In this document: piece after piece, positions 34,589 through 43,817 of the stretch
Layout of the letters: each line of letters opens with the position of its first letter
How positions within the stretch are numbered: position 1 is the first letter of the stretch
Origin: Achromobacter sp. UMC71
GTDB taxonomy: Bacteria > Pseudomonadota > Gammaproteobacteria > Burkholderiales > Burkholderiaceae_B
Direction of reading: 5' to 3'
Assembly (NCBI RefSeq): GCF_014170305.1
Contig: NZ_LZZT01000025.1
Span: forward strand, 1-64,000
Length of the DNA: 64,000 nucleotides
Notes under the pieces: generated by a model
Told to the model about the DNA's origin: nothing
The model's input: the letters and a program-made list of their open reading frames with translations, nothing else
Database searches by the model: none
Program-made: the position numbers and the translations under genes

Positions 34589-34796
34589 CGAGACCGACTT
34601 TATTCCGCGCGACCGACTTTATTTCCCGTTGAAAGAGGGAAATAAAGTCGGTCGCAGTCGCGGCTCGCAACCCATTGATTTTGAAAGACTTCGAAGATTT
34701 GAAAACTTGGCTCAAAGTCGGTCGCACCCTAGGCTTTCCCGCCGTCAGCGCAAGAAAATTGAACAAAAGTCGGTCGCAGGCGGTTCGGATTCGTAA
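34589..34796. repeat. Dispersed ~200-bp structured repeat, copy 1
   Basis: Built on the 13-base word AAAGTCGGTCGCA. Two inverted copies at 34589 (one mismatch) and 34608 are followed by three direct copies at 34644, 34714 and 34766. The inverted and direct copies flank a short hairpin loop (TTTATTTCCC/GGGAAATAAA). A second copy lies near 60.7 kb with the same 70- and 52-base spacing. Both also encode a similar short frame, which I regard as incidental. Confidence 0.85.
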
Positions 34797-34817
34797 ACGT
34801 AGGACGGCGATTGAATC

Positions 34818-35008
34818 AAGAGCGACCAGCAGATCACGTACGACCTGCTGGACCAAAACGCGTGTTGATCATCCACGGCACCGGCTCTAATTGGCTCAAC
34901 CACGACCACTTTCGCGTGGTGTTCCTGGGCAACATGAAAGACATGACGGAAGCCATCGGCCGAATCGAGCGCTTCCTGTCGCGCATGCGCGAGAAAGGCT
35001 CAGTCCCC
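34818..35008 (+). pseudogene. C-terminal remnant of an AlaA-type aminotransferase, frameshifted
   Basis: DQQITYDLL in one frame continues in another as RVLIIHGTGSNW, then DHFRVVFLGNMKDMTEAIGR and IERFLSRMREKG. This is the conserved C-terminus of alanine-forming class I aminotransferases (pattern LVQGTGFNWPxxDHFRxVxLP). The rest of the gene, including the PLP lysine, is missing. It begins about 20 bases after the dispersed repeat. Confidence 0.75.
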
Positions 35009-35057
35009 TCAGCCCCGCCGCGCGGCAGCCCGGTTGCCGCGCGCGCTTCCCGCAGTC

Positions 35058-35468
35058 TCAGTCACGCACGGCGAAGATCGCGTTGGCCTTGAGCACATTG
35101 CGATCTCCCACCCGCACATAGCAGGTGGCATAGATCAGGCGGCGGCCGCGCTTGTCGATCGTGCCGTGCACCTCCACCCAGTCATCCATCTTCACGCTGC
35201 TCAGGTAGTCCAGCGCCATCTGCGCCGTGACCACAGCCGTGCCGGTTTCCTCCACCAGCACGGTGCCCAGCGCGCAATCCACCAGCGTGGCCAGGAAACC
35301 GCCATGCGCGATGCCGTGCACATTGGCATGCGCCGGCGTGATCCGCACCGCCAGTACTTTCTCCGAAGCGTCCCAGTACAGCTCGCCCAGATCCGCCATG
35401 CGGGTCATGAAGACGCTGGTCGAGTCCCAGGGGACATATTGGCCAGGAATGTTCAAACTGGATCCCAC
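35058..35468 (-). CDS. PaaI-type hotdog thioesterase
   Basis: About 136 residues. HGIAHGGFLATLVDCALGTV carries the HGG-type motif of the PaaI/YdiI hotdog family, which hydrolyses acyl-CoA thioesters in the cytosol. The start is uncertain: GTG at 35468 or TTG at 35456, the latter forming a TTGA overlap with the SDR stop. Either way it is translationally linked to the SDR. Confidence 0.8.
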   Translation of the reverse strand: MGSSLNIPGQYVPWDSTSVFMTRMADLGELYWDASEKVLAVRITPAHANVHGIAHGGFLATLVDCALGTVLVEETGTAVVTAQMALDYLSSVKMDDWVEVHGTIDKRGRRLIYATCYVRVGDRNVLKANAIFAVRD

Positions 35469-36358
35469 GAGAAAACATCGGCGGACGTGTCCAGCGGCAT
35501 GAACGATGCGCGCAGTGCCGTCATGCCATGCGCGGCGATGCCCTGCGCCGTCCAACCGTCGGAGCTGTGCACCGATCGAACGGGCCGCGACTGGCTCATC
35601 AGGAAGATCTCGTTGAGCCGGATCGCGAAGATCTGCCCAGAGACATCGCGCGAGGCATCGGACGCAAGATAGCAGACCAGCGGCGCGATCGTCTCGGGCC
35701 CCATGCGGCGAATCTTCTCGACGTGGCGCGCCTGCTCGGGCGTCCTGGCCGGAATCGTCTCGGTCATGCGGCTCCACGCCAGGGGTGCGATGCAATTGGA
35801 GCGCACGCCGAATGCCGCCATGTCGAGCGCCATGGCCTTGGACAGGCCTACGATGCCCAGCTTGGCCGCGCAGTAGTTCGCCTGGCCGCGATTGCCGATC
35901 ACCGCGGAGTTCGACGTCATGTTGATCAGGCTGCCCGTCTGCTGCGCGCGGAAGTGCGCGGCTACCGCATGGCTCAGGTTGAAAGTGCCGTACAAATGCA
36001 CGCGCACCACCGCGTCGAAGTCTTCGGGCGTCAGCCGGTGGAACATCTTGTCGCGCACGATGCCCGCGTTGTTGACGATGGCGTCGACACGGCCATAGGT
36101 GTCCAGCGCGGCTTGCACGATGCGTTTGGCCGATGCGTACTCGGCCACCGAGTCGCCGCTGGCGATCGCCTCGCCTCCCGCCGCCCGGATCTCGTCGGAC
36201 ACCTGCTGCGCTGTGCCCCGCACGGAGCCCGCGCCGTCCAGCGTCACGCCCAGGTCATTGACGACCACGCGCGCGCCCTCTTGCGCCAGTGCCAATGCCG
36301 CGGCGCGCCCAATGCCTTGCGCCGCACCCGTCACCACCACCACCTTACCTTCCAGCAT
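35453..36358 (-). CDS. SDR-family 3-hydroxyacyl-CoA dehydrogenase-like
   Basis: 301 residues. The NAD-binding motif VVVTGAAQGIGRAAALAL, NNAGIVRDKMF, and the catalytic Ser-Tyr-Lys in MTSNSAVIG and NYCAAKLGIVGLSKA are all present. The N-terminal region with the VNDLGVTLDG segment resembles the dehydrogenase part of multifunctional enzyme 2, so a CoA-bound hydroxyacyl substrate is likely. The last 50 residues are an atypical extension. It is divergent from the LysR gene and followed by the thioesterase. Confidence 0.85.
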   Translation of the reverse strand: MLEGKVVVVTGAAQGIGRAAALALAQEGARVVVNDLGVTLDGAGSVRGTAQQVSDEIRAAGGEAIASGDSVAEYASAKRIVQAALDTYGRVDAIVNNAGIVRDKMFHRLTPEDFDAVVRVHLYGTFNLSHAVAAHFRAQQTGSLINMTSNSAVIGNRGQANYCAAKLGIVGLSKAMALDMAAFGVRSNCIAPLAWSRMTETIPARTPEQARHVEKIRRMGPETIAPLVCYLASDASRDVSGQIFAIRLNEIFLMSQSRPVRSVHSSDGWTAQGIAAHGMTALRASFMPLDTSADVFSWDPV

Positions 36359-36466
36359 GTCTGTCTCCAGTGTTTCGAAGCGAATCGAGAATTTCGTGGC
36401 TCGTCGCGCATCGGCGCGAATGCCCGCTAGAATTGCAAAAAAACCCTATAAAACGAGGATGACGGC

Positions 36467-37381
36467 ATGCGCTACGAACTGACCGACCTGAAGCTTTTCC
36501 TGGCGATCGCCGATGCCAAGAGCCTGTCGGGCGGCGCAGACACCGTCCATCTCACGGCCTCGTCGGCCAGCTACCGCCTGAAGAACCTCGAACTGGCCAT
36601 GGGCGTGCCGCTGTTCAAGCGCGAGGCGCGCGGCATGGAACTGACGACCGAAGGCGAGTTCGTGCTCAAGCACGTGCGCACCCTGTTGGCCGGCGTGGCG
36701 CGCATGCACGGCGAGGTCAGCGGCTTCGCCAGCGGACTCAAGGGCAACGTCAAGCTGTTTGCCAACAGCAGTTCGCTCAACAGTTTCATCGTGCCCAGCC
36801 TGGCGCGCTTTCTCAGTGCCAATCCCAGCGTCAACATCCAGCTCGAGGAACGCTCCAGCACCGCCATCGAATCGGCCATCGCGGGCGGCGAGGCGGACAT
36901 CGGCATCTTTGCCGGCCACGCCGAGTCCGCCGGGGTCGAGGCGGTGCGCTATGCCGTCGATGAACTGGTGATCGCCGCGCCGCTGGACCATCCCATCGCC
37001 GAACACCAGGTCGTGCGCTTTCCTGCCGCTCTGGACCTGGATTTCGTCTGCATGAGCCGCAACAGCAGCAACTACATCTTCCTGCGTGACATGGCCAAAC
37101 TGGCCGGGAAGATGCTGCGCATCCGCATCCACGTGCACACCTTCGAGGCCGCGCTGTCAATGGTGGAAGCCGGCGTGGGTGTCGGCCTGGTGCCGCGCAG
37201 CATCGCGGCGGCGGCCCTGCGCACGCAGCGCATCGCCGCCGTAGCCCTGAACGAGCCCTGGGCGCTGCGCGAGCTGACGTTGGTCACCTCGGCCTCCACG
37301 CCCATCTCGCCCTTTGTCGAGCAGGTCGCCCGCTACCTGCTGGACGACCCCGTCGTGGCGGCCACCCGCCAGGGACGCTGA
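36467..37381 (+). CDS. LysR-family transcriptional regulator
   Basis: 304 residues. The N-terminal HTH spans LTDLKLFLAIADAKSLSGGA to KREARGMELT; a substrate-binding domain follows (LKGNVKLFANSSSLN, EAGVGVGLVPRS). It is divergent from the SDR-thioesterase pair with 108 bases between, so it probably controls that promoter and perhaps the hydratase/CoA-transferase unit ahead of it. The ligand is unknown. Confidence 0.9.
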   Translation: MRYELTDLKLFLAIADAKSLSGGADTVHLTASSASYRLKNLELAMGVPLFKREARGMELTTEGEFVLKHVRTLLAGVARMHGEVSGFASGLKGNVKLFANSSSLNSFIVPSLARFLSANPSVNIQLEERSSTAIESAIAGGEADIGIFAGHAESAGVEAVRYAVDELVIAAPLDHPIAEHQVVRFPAALDLDFVCMSRNSSNYIFLRDMAKLAGKMLRIRIHVHTFEAALSMVEAGVGVGLVPRSIAAAALRTQRIAAVALNEPWALRELTLVTSASTPISPFVEQVARYLLDDPVVAATRQGR

Positions 37382-37388
37382 GTCTGCG

Positions 37389-38186
37389 CTAGCCCGCTTG
37401 TTTCTCGCGCTTGCGCGCCAAGAACTCGTTCATGAAGCGCTGCGGTTCCCCCGTGTTGAAGGCGCGGCCAAACTCGGCCACGCTGTCCTCGATGGCCTCG
37501 TCGATCGACATCCGGTCCCAGCGGCGCAGCAGCGTCTTCTGCTGACGCAGCACCGCTGGCCCCAATGCGGCCAGCGCCAGCGCCTGCGTGCGCACCGCCT
37601 CGTCCAGGCCCTCGGCTGGCACAGCCTCGTTCACAAGGCCCCAGGCCAGCGCCTTGGACGCGTCGATCAGATCGCCGGCCAGCAGCATCCATGCGGTATG
37701 CGCCGAGCCGATCAGCGAGGGCATCAGCGCCGCATGGATCACCGAAGGAATCCCCACCTTGACCTCGGGCATTCCGAACTGCGCATGATCGGCGGTGATG
37801 CGCAGATCGCAGGCCAGCGCCAGCTCCAGGCCGCCACCCAGGCACCAGCCGGGAATGCGCGCGATGACCGGCACGGGGAAGTGGCGGACTGCGTTGCAGA
37901 GGTCGCGAAGATTGGAAATGAATTGGCGGGCAGAGGCCTCGTCCAGCGCGGCCATCTCGGCGATGTCCGCGCCCGCGACAAATGCCCGGTCGCCCGTGCC
38001 GCGCAACACCAGCACGCGCACTGCGGGGTTGTCGGCTAGGCGAACCATTGCATCGCGCAGATCGGCGATCACCGGTGTGCCCAGGATGTTCAACACGCCC
38101 GCGTTGGCGAGGGTCAGGACGCCGACACCCTCGGCGTCGATGTCCGCCCTGGCGTGGGCAAGCTCAAAAGAATACGCGCTGCTCAT
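37389..38186 (-). CDS. Enoyl-CoA hydratase/isomerase (crotonase family)
   Basis: 265 residues. Oxyanion-hole motifs FVAGADIAEM and GWCLGGGLELALACDL (with one catalytic Glu) and FGMPEVKVGIPS (the second Glu). It hydrates trans-2-enoyl-CoA. The start has AGGAG about eight bases upstream and lies 11 bases after the Bug stop. It is the last gene of a three-gene unit. Confidence 0.88.
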   Translation of the reverse strand: MSSAYSFELAHARADIDAEGVGVLTLANAGVLNILGTPVIADLRDAMVRLADNPAVRVLVLRGTGDRAFVAGADIAEMAALDEASARQFISNLRDLCNAVRHFPVPVIARIPGWCLGGGLELALACDLRITADHAQFGMPEVKVGIPSVIHAALMPSLIGSAHTAWMLLAGDLIDASKALAWGLVNEAVPAEGLDEAVRTQALALAALGPAVLRQQKTLLRRWDRMSIDEAIEDSVAEFGRAFNTGEPQRFMNEFLARKREKQAG

Positions 38187-38197
38187 GATGCGATCTC

Positions 38198-39166
38198 CTA
38201 GTTCATCTTTTCGAACTTGATGTCCTCGACCACCTTGCCCCAGTGGCCATACGACTCGGCGATCAACTGGCCGAAGACCTTGCGCGGCATGTAGGCGGGA
38301 ATGGCGCCCTGCTTCTCGATGGCCTCGATGGTGGCGGGGTCGGCCAGCGTTTCCTTCACCGCGGCGTTCAGCTTGTCCAGCACGGCGTCCGGCGTACCGG
38401 CGGGCGCGGCCAGCCCGAACCACGAGGGATTGTTCATGGCGGGCAGCCCCGCTTCCGCGTACGTCGGCACGTCGGGCAGCACCTTCAGGCGCTGCTGGGC
38501 GGCCACCGCCAGCGGACGGATGCGCTGCGCCTGCATCAACGGATAGGACGAAGGAATGTTGTCGAAGACCACCTGCACCTGGCCGGCCACCAGGTCGTTC
38601 AGCGCCGGGCCCAGTCCCTTGTACGGCACGTGCAGCATGCGCGTGCCCGTGGTCTGCATGAACAGTTCGCCGTTCATGTGGCTCAGCCCGCCGTTGCCGG
38701 ATGAACCGAACGCGTACTTGTCCGGCGAGGCCTTCAGCAGGGCCAGGAAGGCGCCGATGTCCTTAACAGGCAGTTCGGGATTGACCACCAGCACATTGGG
38801 CACGTCGGCCAGGTTGCTGATCGGCGCGAAGTCCTTGACCGGGTCGTAGGCCTGCTTGACATACACGTTGGGATTCACGGCGTGCGAACTCTCTACCGCC
38901 ATGACCAGCGTATAACCCTCGGCGGGCTGGCGGGCCGCATAGGCCGAACCGATGTTGCCGCCCGCGCCAGGCCGGTTCTCGATGATGACCGACTGGCCCA
39001 GCACCATGCCCAGCTTGTTGCCGACCACGCGGGCGACGATGTCGGTGGTGCCGCCCACGGCATAGGGCACGACCAGGCGGATGGGTTTGTCGGGATAGCC
39101 GGCGGCGGCAGCAGGCAAGGCCGCGCAGGCCAGCAACGCGGCCAGGGCGTGATGGATGATTTTCAT
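38198..39166 (-). CDS. Bug/TctC-family periplasmic solute-binding protein
   Basis: 322 residues. The signal peptide ends near PAAAAGYP; then YPDKPIRLVVPYAVGGTTD, VIIENRPGAGGNIGS and VPTYAEAGLPAM follow, the family pattern for carboxylate binders. Middle gene between the CoA-transferase and the hydratase, suggesting uptake of the acid those enzymes activate. Confidence 0.9.
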   Translation of the reverse strand: MKIIHHALAALLACAALPAAAAGYPDKPIRLVVPYAVGGTTDIVARVVGNKLGMVLGQSVIIENRPGAGGNIGSAYAARQPAEGYTLVMAVESSHAVNPNVYVKQAYDPVKDFAPISNLADVPNVLVVNPELPVKDIGAFLALLKASPDKYAFGSSGNGGLSHMNGELFMQTTGTRMLHVPYKGLGPALNDLVAGQVQVVFDNIPSSYPLMQAQRIRPLAVAAQQRLKVLPDVPTYAEAGLPAMNNPSWFGLAAPAGTPDAVLDKLNAAVKETLADPATIEAIEKQGAIPAYMPRKVFGQLIAESYGHWGKVVEDIKFEKMN

Positions 39167-39183
39167 TGCAGTCTCCAGTGTGG

Positions 39184-40368
39184 TTATCGATTCTTCGTCG
39201 CGTCCGCCAGCACGGCGCCGGTGTGCTCGCCTAGCAGGGGCGGCGCGCTGCCCAGCGATTGCGCGGGCGTGCCAGCCAACAAGGGATTGCGTACCAGCCT
39301 GACCGGGCCCAGCACCGGATGCGTCGTTTCTTGCAGCAGTTGCCTGTGCTTGACCTGTGGATGCGCGAACACCTCGTCCAGCGTGTGGATCGGCCCCCAG
39401 GGCACGCCCGCCGCGTCGAACGCATCGGTCCAGCGGATGCGGGCCTCGCGCGCCAACACCTCGGCGATCAGAGGACGCAGGATCGCCATGTTGACCAGCC
39501 GCGCGCTGTTGGTGCGAAAGCGCGCGTCGCTGGCCCAATGCGGCTGTTGGACGACGCCGCAGAATTTCGTGAACTGGCCGTCGTTGCCGATCGCCAGGAT
39601 CAGGTGGCCATCGGCGCAGGCGAAGACCTCGTACGGCGCGCAGTTGGGATGGGCGTTGCCGGTACGTTGCGGCACCTGGCCGGACACCAGGTAGTTCGCT
39701 GCCTGGTTGGCGTTCAGCGCCACCGCCACGTCCAGCAGGCAGATGTCCAGCGGCCTGCCCCGCCCCGTCTGGTCTCGCTGGCGCAGCGCCGCCAACACGG
39801 CCGAGGTCGCATACATGCCGGTCATCAGGTCAACCACGGCCACGCCCGTGCGCAAGGGGCCAGCGCCCGGCGTGCCGTCGGGCTGGCCCGTATAGCTCAT
39901 CAGCCCGCCCATGCCCTGGAACACGTAGTCGTAACCCGGTTTGGCCGCCATCGGGCCATCCTGGCCATAACCCGTGATGGACAGGTATACCAGCCGTGGA
40001 TTGATCTCGGACAGCGCGGTGTAGTCCAGGCCGTACTTGGCCAGTCCACCCGCCTTGTAGTTTTCGACGAACACGTCGGCATCGGCCACCAGCTCGCGGA
40101 TCCGGGCTTGGCCCTGCTCGCTGGCGAAGTCGATGGCCACCGAGCGCTTGCCGCGGTTGCAGGCCATGAAATAGGCCGACATGCGGTCTTGGCCATCGGG
40201 TGCGATCTGGTCAGGCGGTCCCCAGCCGCGGGTATCGTCGCCGCGCTCGGGATGCTCGATCTTGATGACGTCCGCCCCCATGTCGGCCAGGTTTTGGGTA
40301 CACCAGGGGCCTGCCAGGATGCGCGAGAGGTCGACGACCTTTACGCCGTGCAAAGCGTTGTGAAGCAT
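39184..40368 (-). CDS. Class III CoA-transferase (CaiB/BaiF)
   Basis: 394 residues. The signature opening VKVVDLSRILAGPWCTQNLA, then GADVIKIEHPERGDD and NRGKRSVAIDF; the catalytic Asp lies in VAVVDLMTGMYATSA. These enzymes transfer CoA between organic acids. First gene of the unit with Bug and hydratase; the acceptor acid is unknown. Confidence 0.9.
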   Translation of the reverse strand: MLHNALHGVKVVDLSRILAGPWCTQNLADMGADVIKIEHPERGDDTRGWGPPDQIAPDGQDRMSAYFMACNRGKRSVAIDFASEQGQARIRELVADADVFVENYKAGGLAKYGLDYTALSEINPRLVYLSITGYGQDGPMAAKPGYDYVFQGMGGLMSYTGQPDGTPGAGPLRTGVAVVDLMTGMYATSAVLAALRQRDQTGRGRPLDICLLDVAVALNANQAANYLVSGQVPQRTGNAHPNCAPYEVFACADGHLILAIGNDGQFTKFCGVVQQPHWASDARFRTNSARLVNMAILRPLIAEVLAREARIRWTDAFDAAGVPWGPIHTLDEVFAHPQVKHRQLLQETTHPVLGPVRLVRNPLLAGTPAQSLGSAPPLLGEHTGAVLADATKNR

Positions 40369-40641
40369 GTTGTCTCCGGATTTTCGGGGTATGCGAAAAA
40401 TTATGTCAGCGGCATGTCCGGGCGAGGAGTCGAATGTTTCGAACGCAGCGTTCGCGAGGATTCAAGCAGCCCCACCCGTCCCAGAGACGGCTGCCTCGCG
40501 TTTGAGACACACGAAGCCAGCGTTCGAATTTTCCTGATTGAGTCCCCAAAACCACGCCTCCATACTCGTCGGGCAACGGTGACGCGCGCCCCGAAGCGCC
40601 GCGCCGTTACGCAAGCGACTAATCAAAGATCTGGAGACAGC

Positions 40642-41616
40642 ATGACCCGCAAGCTCTTTCGCCGTGCCGCGCTCTGCGCCGCGTTCATCGGTACGCTGGC
40701 CTCGGCGCCGGCGTTCGCCGATTACCCCACCCGCCCCGTCACCGTCGTCGTCTCGTTCGCGCCTGGCGGCATGACCGACATCGTGGCCCGCATGCTGAGC
40801 GCCGAACTGGGCAAGAAGCTGGGCCAGACCTTCGTGGTCGAGAACCGTCCCGGCGCCGCCGGCCAGGTCGGCACCGAAATGGTGGCCCGCCAGAAGAACG
40901 ACGGCTACACGCTGCTGATCAGCGCCACTGGCCACGTCATCGGCCCCGCCGTCAACGACAAGGTCCACTACGACCCCATCAAGGACTTCGCCCCCATCTC
41001 CATCCTGGCGCGCGCGCCGAACTTGCTGGTCGTCAACGCGGGCCTGCCCGTGCACGACATCAAGGAGTTCCTTGCCTGGGGCAAGCAGCAGAAAGGCGTG
41101 CCGTACGGGTCGGCGGGCTTCGGCGGCTCCACTCACCTGGGCGGCGAGTGGCTGAAGAAGATCACCGGCATCCCGATGGAGCACATCCCCTACAAGGGCG
41201 CCTCACCCGCCACCAACGCGGTGGTCTCGGGCGAATTGAAAGTCGCCGTGCAGGACTCGATGAGCGTCGCGGCGTTCATCAAGTCGGGCCAGCTGCGACC
41301 CATCGGCACCGTCAGCGCCGAGCGCAGCAAGCTGTTCCCCGACCTGCCTACGTTCGCAGAGTCCGGCGTCAAGGGCCTGGACGTCTACACCTGGCTGGGG
41401 TTCTACGCCCCCGCCGGCACCGACCCGGCCATCATCGCCAAGCTCAACGCGGCCACCAACGAAATCATGAATTCGCCCGAGATGGTGGAGCGCCTGACGG
41501 CGCAGAACAGCGAGACCCTAGGCCGCATGACGCCGCAGCAGGCCGCTGACTTCGTGGCGCAAGAAACGGCCAAGTGGAAGAAGGTGGTGCAGACCACGGG
41601 CGTGAAGGTCGAGTGA
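40642..41616 (+). CDS. Bug/TctC-family periplasmic solute-binding protein
   Basis: 324 residues with a signal peptide ending at PAFADYP. YPTRPVTVVVSFAPGGMTD, FVVENRPGAAGQVGT and DLPTFAESGVKGLDV define the family. It is divergent from the class III CoA-transferase, with about 270 bases of intergenic DNA between them. A long upstream extension of the frame is shadow of that CoA-transferase. Confidence 0.9.
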   Translation: MTRKLFRRAALCAAFIGTLASAPAFADYPTRPVTVVVSFAPGGMTDIVARMLSAELGKKLGQTFVVENRPGAAGQVGTEMVARQKNDGYTLLISATGHVIGPAVNDKVHYDPIKDFAPISILARAPNLLVVNAGLPVHDIKEFLAWGKQQKGVPYGSAGFGGSTHLGGEWLKKITGIPMEHIPYKGASPATNAVVSGELKVAVQDSMSVAAFIKSGQLRPIGTVSAERSKLFPDLPTFAESGVKGLDVYTWLGFYAPAGTDPAIIAKLNAATNEIMNSPEMVERLTAQNSETLGRMTPQQAADFVAQETAKWKKVVQTTGVKVE

Positions 41617-41624
41617 CCGCAAAG

Positions 41625-41647
41625 GCCCGGCGCGCAGCCGGGCTCTT
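41625..41647 (+). terminator. Hairpin after the Bug gene
   Basis: Stem GCCCGGC/GCCGGGC with a 5-base loop, followed by TCTTT. Confidence 0.65.
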
Positions 41648-41661
41648 TGGGATCTCCTGAG

Positions 41662-41704
41662 AAAAAGCCGCCGGCGGGAGCCTAGACATCCCGCCGGCGG
41701 CTTT
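41662..41704. terminator. Bidirectional terminator between convergent genes
   Basis: Perfect 13-bp stem (GCCGCCGGCGGGA and its complement) with a 9-base loop, flanked by AAAAA on the left and TTT on the right. It can stop the Bug transcript on the plus strand and the FadB-like operon on the minus strand. Confidence 0.88.
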
Positions 41705-41717
41705 CCCACATGGGGCA

Positions 41718-43817
41718 TCAGAACGATTTCGCTCCTTGCTCGGCCAGCTTCAGCAGCAAGGGCGCGGGCGTCCAGTGTTCGCCGTGCTCGTGCTGCAGGG
41801 CCTGTATGCGAGCCAGCGTCTCTGAAATACCCAACGTCTGGGCATGGAACATGGGACCGCCCCGTGCGCCCGGAAACCCGTAGCCGTGCACGTAGACCAC
41901 GTCCACGTCGGAGGCTCGCTGCACGATGCCCTCGTCGATGATGCGCGCGCCTTCGTTCACCAGCGCCAGCACGCAGCGCGACACGATCTCGTCGTCGGTG
42001 ACGGCCCGGCGCTCGATACCGGCCTCGCGCGCGCATTGCTCGATGAGGCCGTCGACGACCGGATCATACAGCGGCTGCCGGCTGCCCGCCTCGTAGCGGT
42101 AGTAGCCGCCACCCGTCTTCTGCCCGAAACGCCCCTGCTCGCAGATGCGGTCGGCCACCTTCGAATAACGCAGATGCGCCGGCCGCGTGGGCGCCAGGCG
42201 CTTGCGGGCGGCCCAGTTGATGTCCATGCCCGCTAGGTCCGCCATGGCCAGGGGACCCATCGCCATGCCAAAGCGCGTCATCGCGTCGTCGATCTGCCGG
42301 ACGGACGCGCCCTCTTCCAGCAGGAAGCCGGCTTCGCGCCAATAGCCCGTCAACATGCGGTTGCCGACAAAGCCCTCGCACACGCGCACCAGCACCGGAA
42401 TCTTGCCGATCTTCTGCGCCATGGCCATGCAGGTGGCGATCGTGTCCGCGCCGGTGGCCTGGCCGCGCACCACCTCCAGCAGCTTCATCACATTGGCCGG
42501 GCTGAAGAAATGCAGGCCGATCACGGCCTCGGGACGGCGGGTGACGGCGGCGATCTCATCGATGTTCAGGCGCGACGTGTTGGTGGCCAGGATCGCGCCC
42601 GGCTTGCAGACCTCGTCCAGTTGACGGAACACCGCCTGCTTGACGGCCATGTCCTCGAACACGGCCTCGATGGCCAGGTCCACGGTCTTCAGGTCGCCGA
42701 CATCCAGGCTGGGCGCGATGCGCGCCAGCCTGGCCTGCACGCCCGCCGCATCGAGCTTGCCCTTGGCGGCGGTGATCTCGTAGTTCTTGCGGATCAGCGC
42801 CAGCCCCCGGTCCAGCGCCGCCTGGTCGCGTTCGTACAGCACGACCTCGCAGCCCGCATTGGCGAACGCCATGGCGATGCCGCCGCCCATGGTGCCCGCG
42901 CCCAGGATGCCGACGCGCGCGACTTCGCCCGGCCTGGCGCCGCCGATCACCCGCGCGGCTTCCTTTTCGGCGAAGAACAGATGACGCAGCGCCTTGGACG
43001 TGTCTCCGGCGACCAGGGCATCGAAATGCCGGCGCTCTTCATCCAGGCCCGCCTCCAGGGGCAGGCGAGTCGCCGCCTCGACGCAATCGATGGCCGCGCG
43101 CTGCGCCAGAGCATTGCGGGCACGGGCGTTGACCTTGGCGCGCGCCTGCGCGAAGTCCACGTCGCCCCGAACCGCCCGCTGGCCGGCGACCGGGTGGCGG
43201 GCATGGGCGGCGCAGCGGATCGCATATCGCAGGGCGTTGCCCAACAGGTCGTCCTGCACCACCTCGTCGACCAGGCCGGCCTGCCGGGCACGGCCCGCGT
43301 CGAAGGGCTTGCCCGACTGGATCATCTCCAGCGCACGCGCCACGTCCATCACGCGTGGCAAACGCTGCGTGCCGCCTCCGCCAGGCACCAATCCGAGGTT
43401 GACCTCGGGCAGCCCCAGGCGGGCGCCGTCCAGCGCCAGCCGGTAATGGCAGCCCAGCGCCAGCTCCAGGCCGCCGCCCAGGGCAAAGCCCTGGATGGCC
43501 GCCACGATGGGCTTGCCCGATGCCTCGATGGCGGCGATCACGTCCCGCAGCATGGGGCGGGCCGTTGCCGCGGGCGTGTTGAACTGGCGGATGTCGGCGC
43601 CGCCGCAGAAGGCCCTGCCTTCGCCGATGACGACCACGGCCACGATGGCCGCGTCCGCCCGCGCGCGCGCCAGGCCCTCGTACAGGCCCGCCCGCACCGT
43701 ATCGCCCAGCCCGTTGACGGGCGGGTTGTCCAGGAACAGGACGGCAACGGCATTGTGCGTCTCGTAGCGTACGGTGGTCGACAGCATGGTCGACCGGCGT
43801 TCAGTGCTGTCGGTCAT
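41718..43817 (-). CDS. FadB/FadJ-like bifunctional enoyl-CoA hydratase/3-hydroxyacyl-CoA dehydrogenase
   Basis: 699 residues, the size of the FadJ/peroxisomal bifunctional type. The N-terminal crotonase domain shows FCGGADIRQF and GFALGGGLELALGC; the NAD-binding dehydrogenase starts near residue 295 (VGILGAGTMGGGIAMAFANA), followed by IGLHFFSPANVMKLLEVV and C-terminal dehydrogenase repeats. It performs the hydration and oxidation steps of beta-oxidation. Start overlaps the preceding acyl-CoA dehydrogenase stop (ATGA); a second ATG ten codons in is possible. Last gene of a seven-gene operon. Confidence 0.92.
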   Translation of the reverse strand: MTDSTERRSTMLSTTVRYETHNAVAVLFLDNPPVNGLGDTVRAGLYEGLARARADAAIVAVVVIGEGRAFCGGADIRQFNTPAATARPMLRDVIAAIEASGKPIVAAIQGFALGGGLELALGCHYRLALDGARLGLPEVNLGLVPGGGGTQRLPRVMDVARALEMIQSGKPFDAGRARQAGLVDEVVQDDLLGNALRYAIRCAAHARHPVAGQRAVRGDVDFAQARAKVNARARNALAQRAAIDCVEAATRLPLEAGLDEERRHFDALVAGDTSKALRHLFFAEKEAARVIGGARPGEVARVGILGAGTMGGGIAMAFANAGCEVVLYERDQAALDRGLALIRKNYEITAAKGKLDAAGVQARLARIAPSLDVGDLKTVDLAIEAVFEDMAVKQAVFRQLDEVCKPGAILATNTSRLNIDEIAAVTRRPEAVIGLHFFSPANVMKLLEVVRGQATGADTIATCMAMAQKIGKIPVLVRVCEGFVGNRMLTGYWREAGFLLEEGASVRQIDDAMTRFGMAMGPLAMADLAGMDINWAARKRLAPTRPAHLRYSKVADRICEQGRFGQKTGGGYYRYEAGSRQPLYDPVVDGLIEQCAREAGIERRAVTDDEIVSRCVLALVNEGARIIDEGIVQRASDVDVVYVHGYGFPGARGGPMFHAQTLGISETLARIQALQHEHGEHWTPAPLLLKLAEQGAKSF

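Noticed and set aside
34581-34796. Short protein encoded by the dispersed repeat
   Set aside because: Similar frames exist in both copies only because the DNA repeat itself is conserved; no common start or ribosome site, so coding is doubtful.
39259-40641. Long N-terminal extension of the Bug protein at 40.6 kb
   Set aside because: The extension is antisense to the class III CoA-transferase; a clear signal peptide and ribosome site set the start at 40642.
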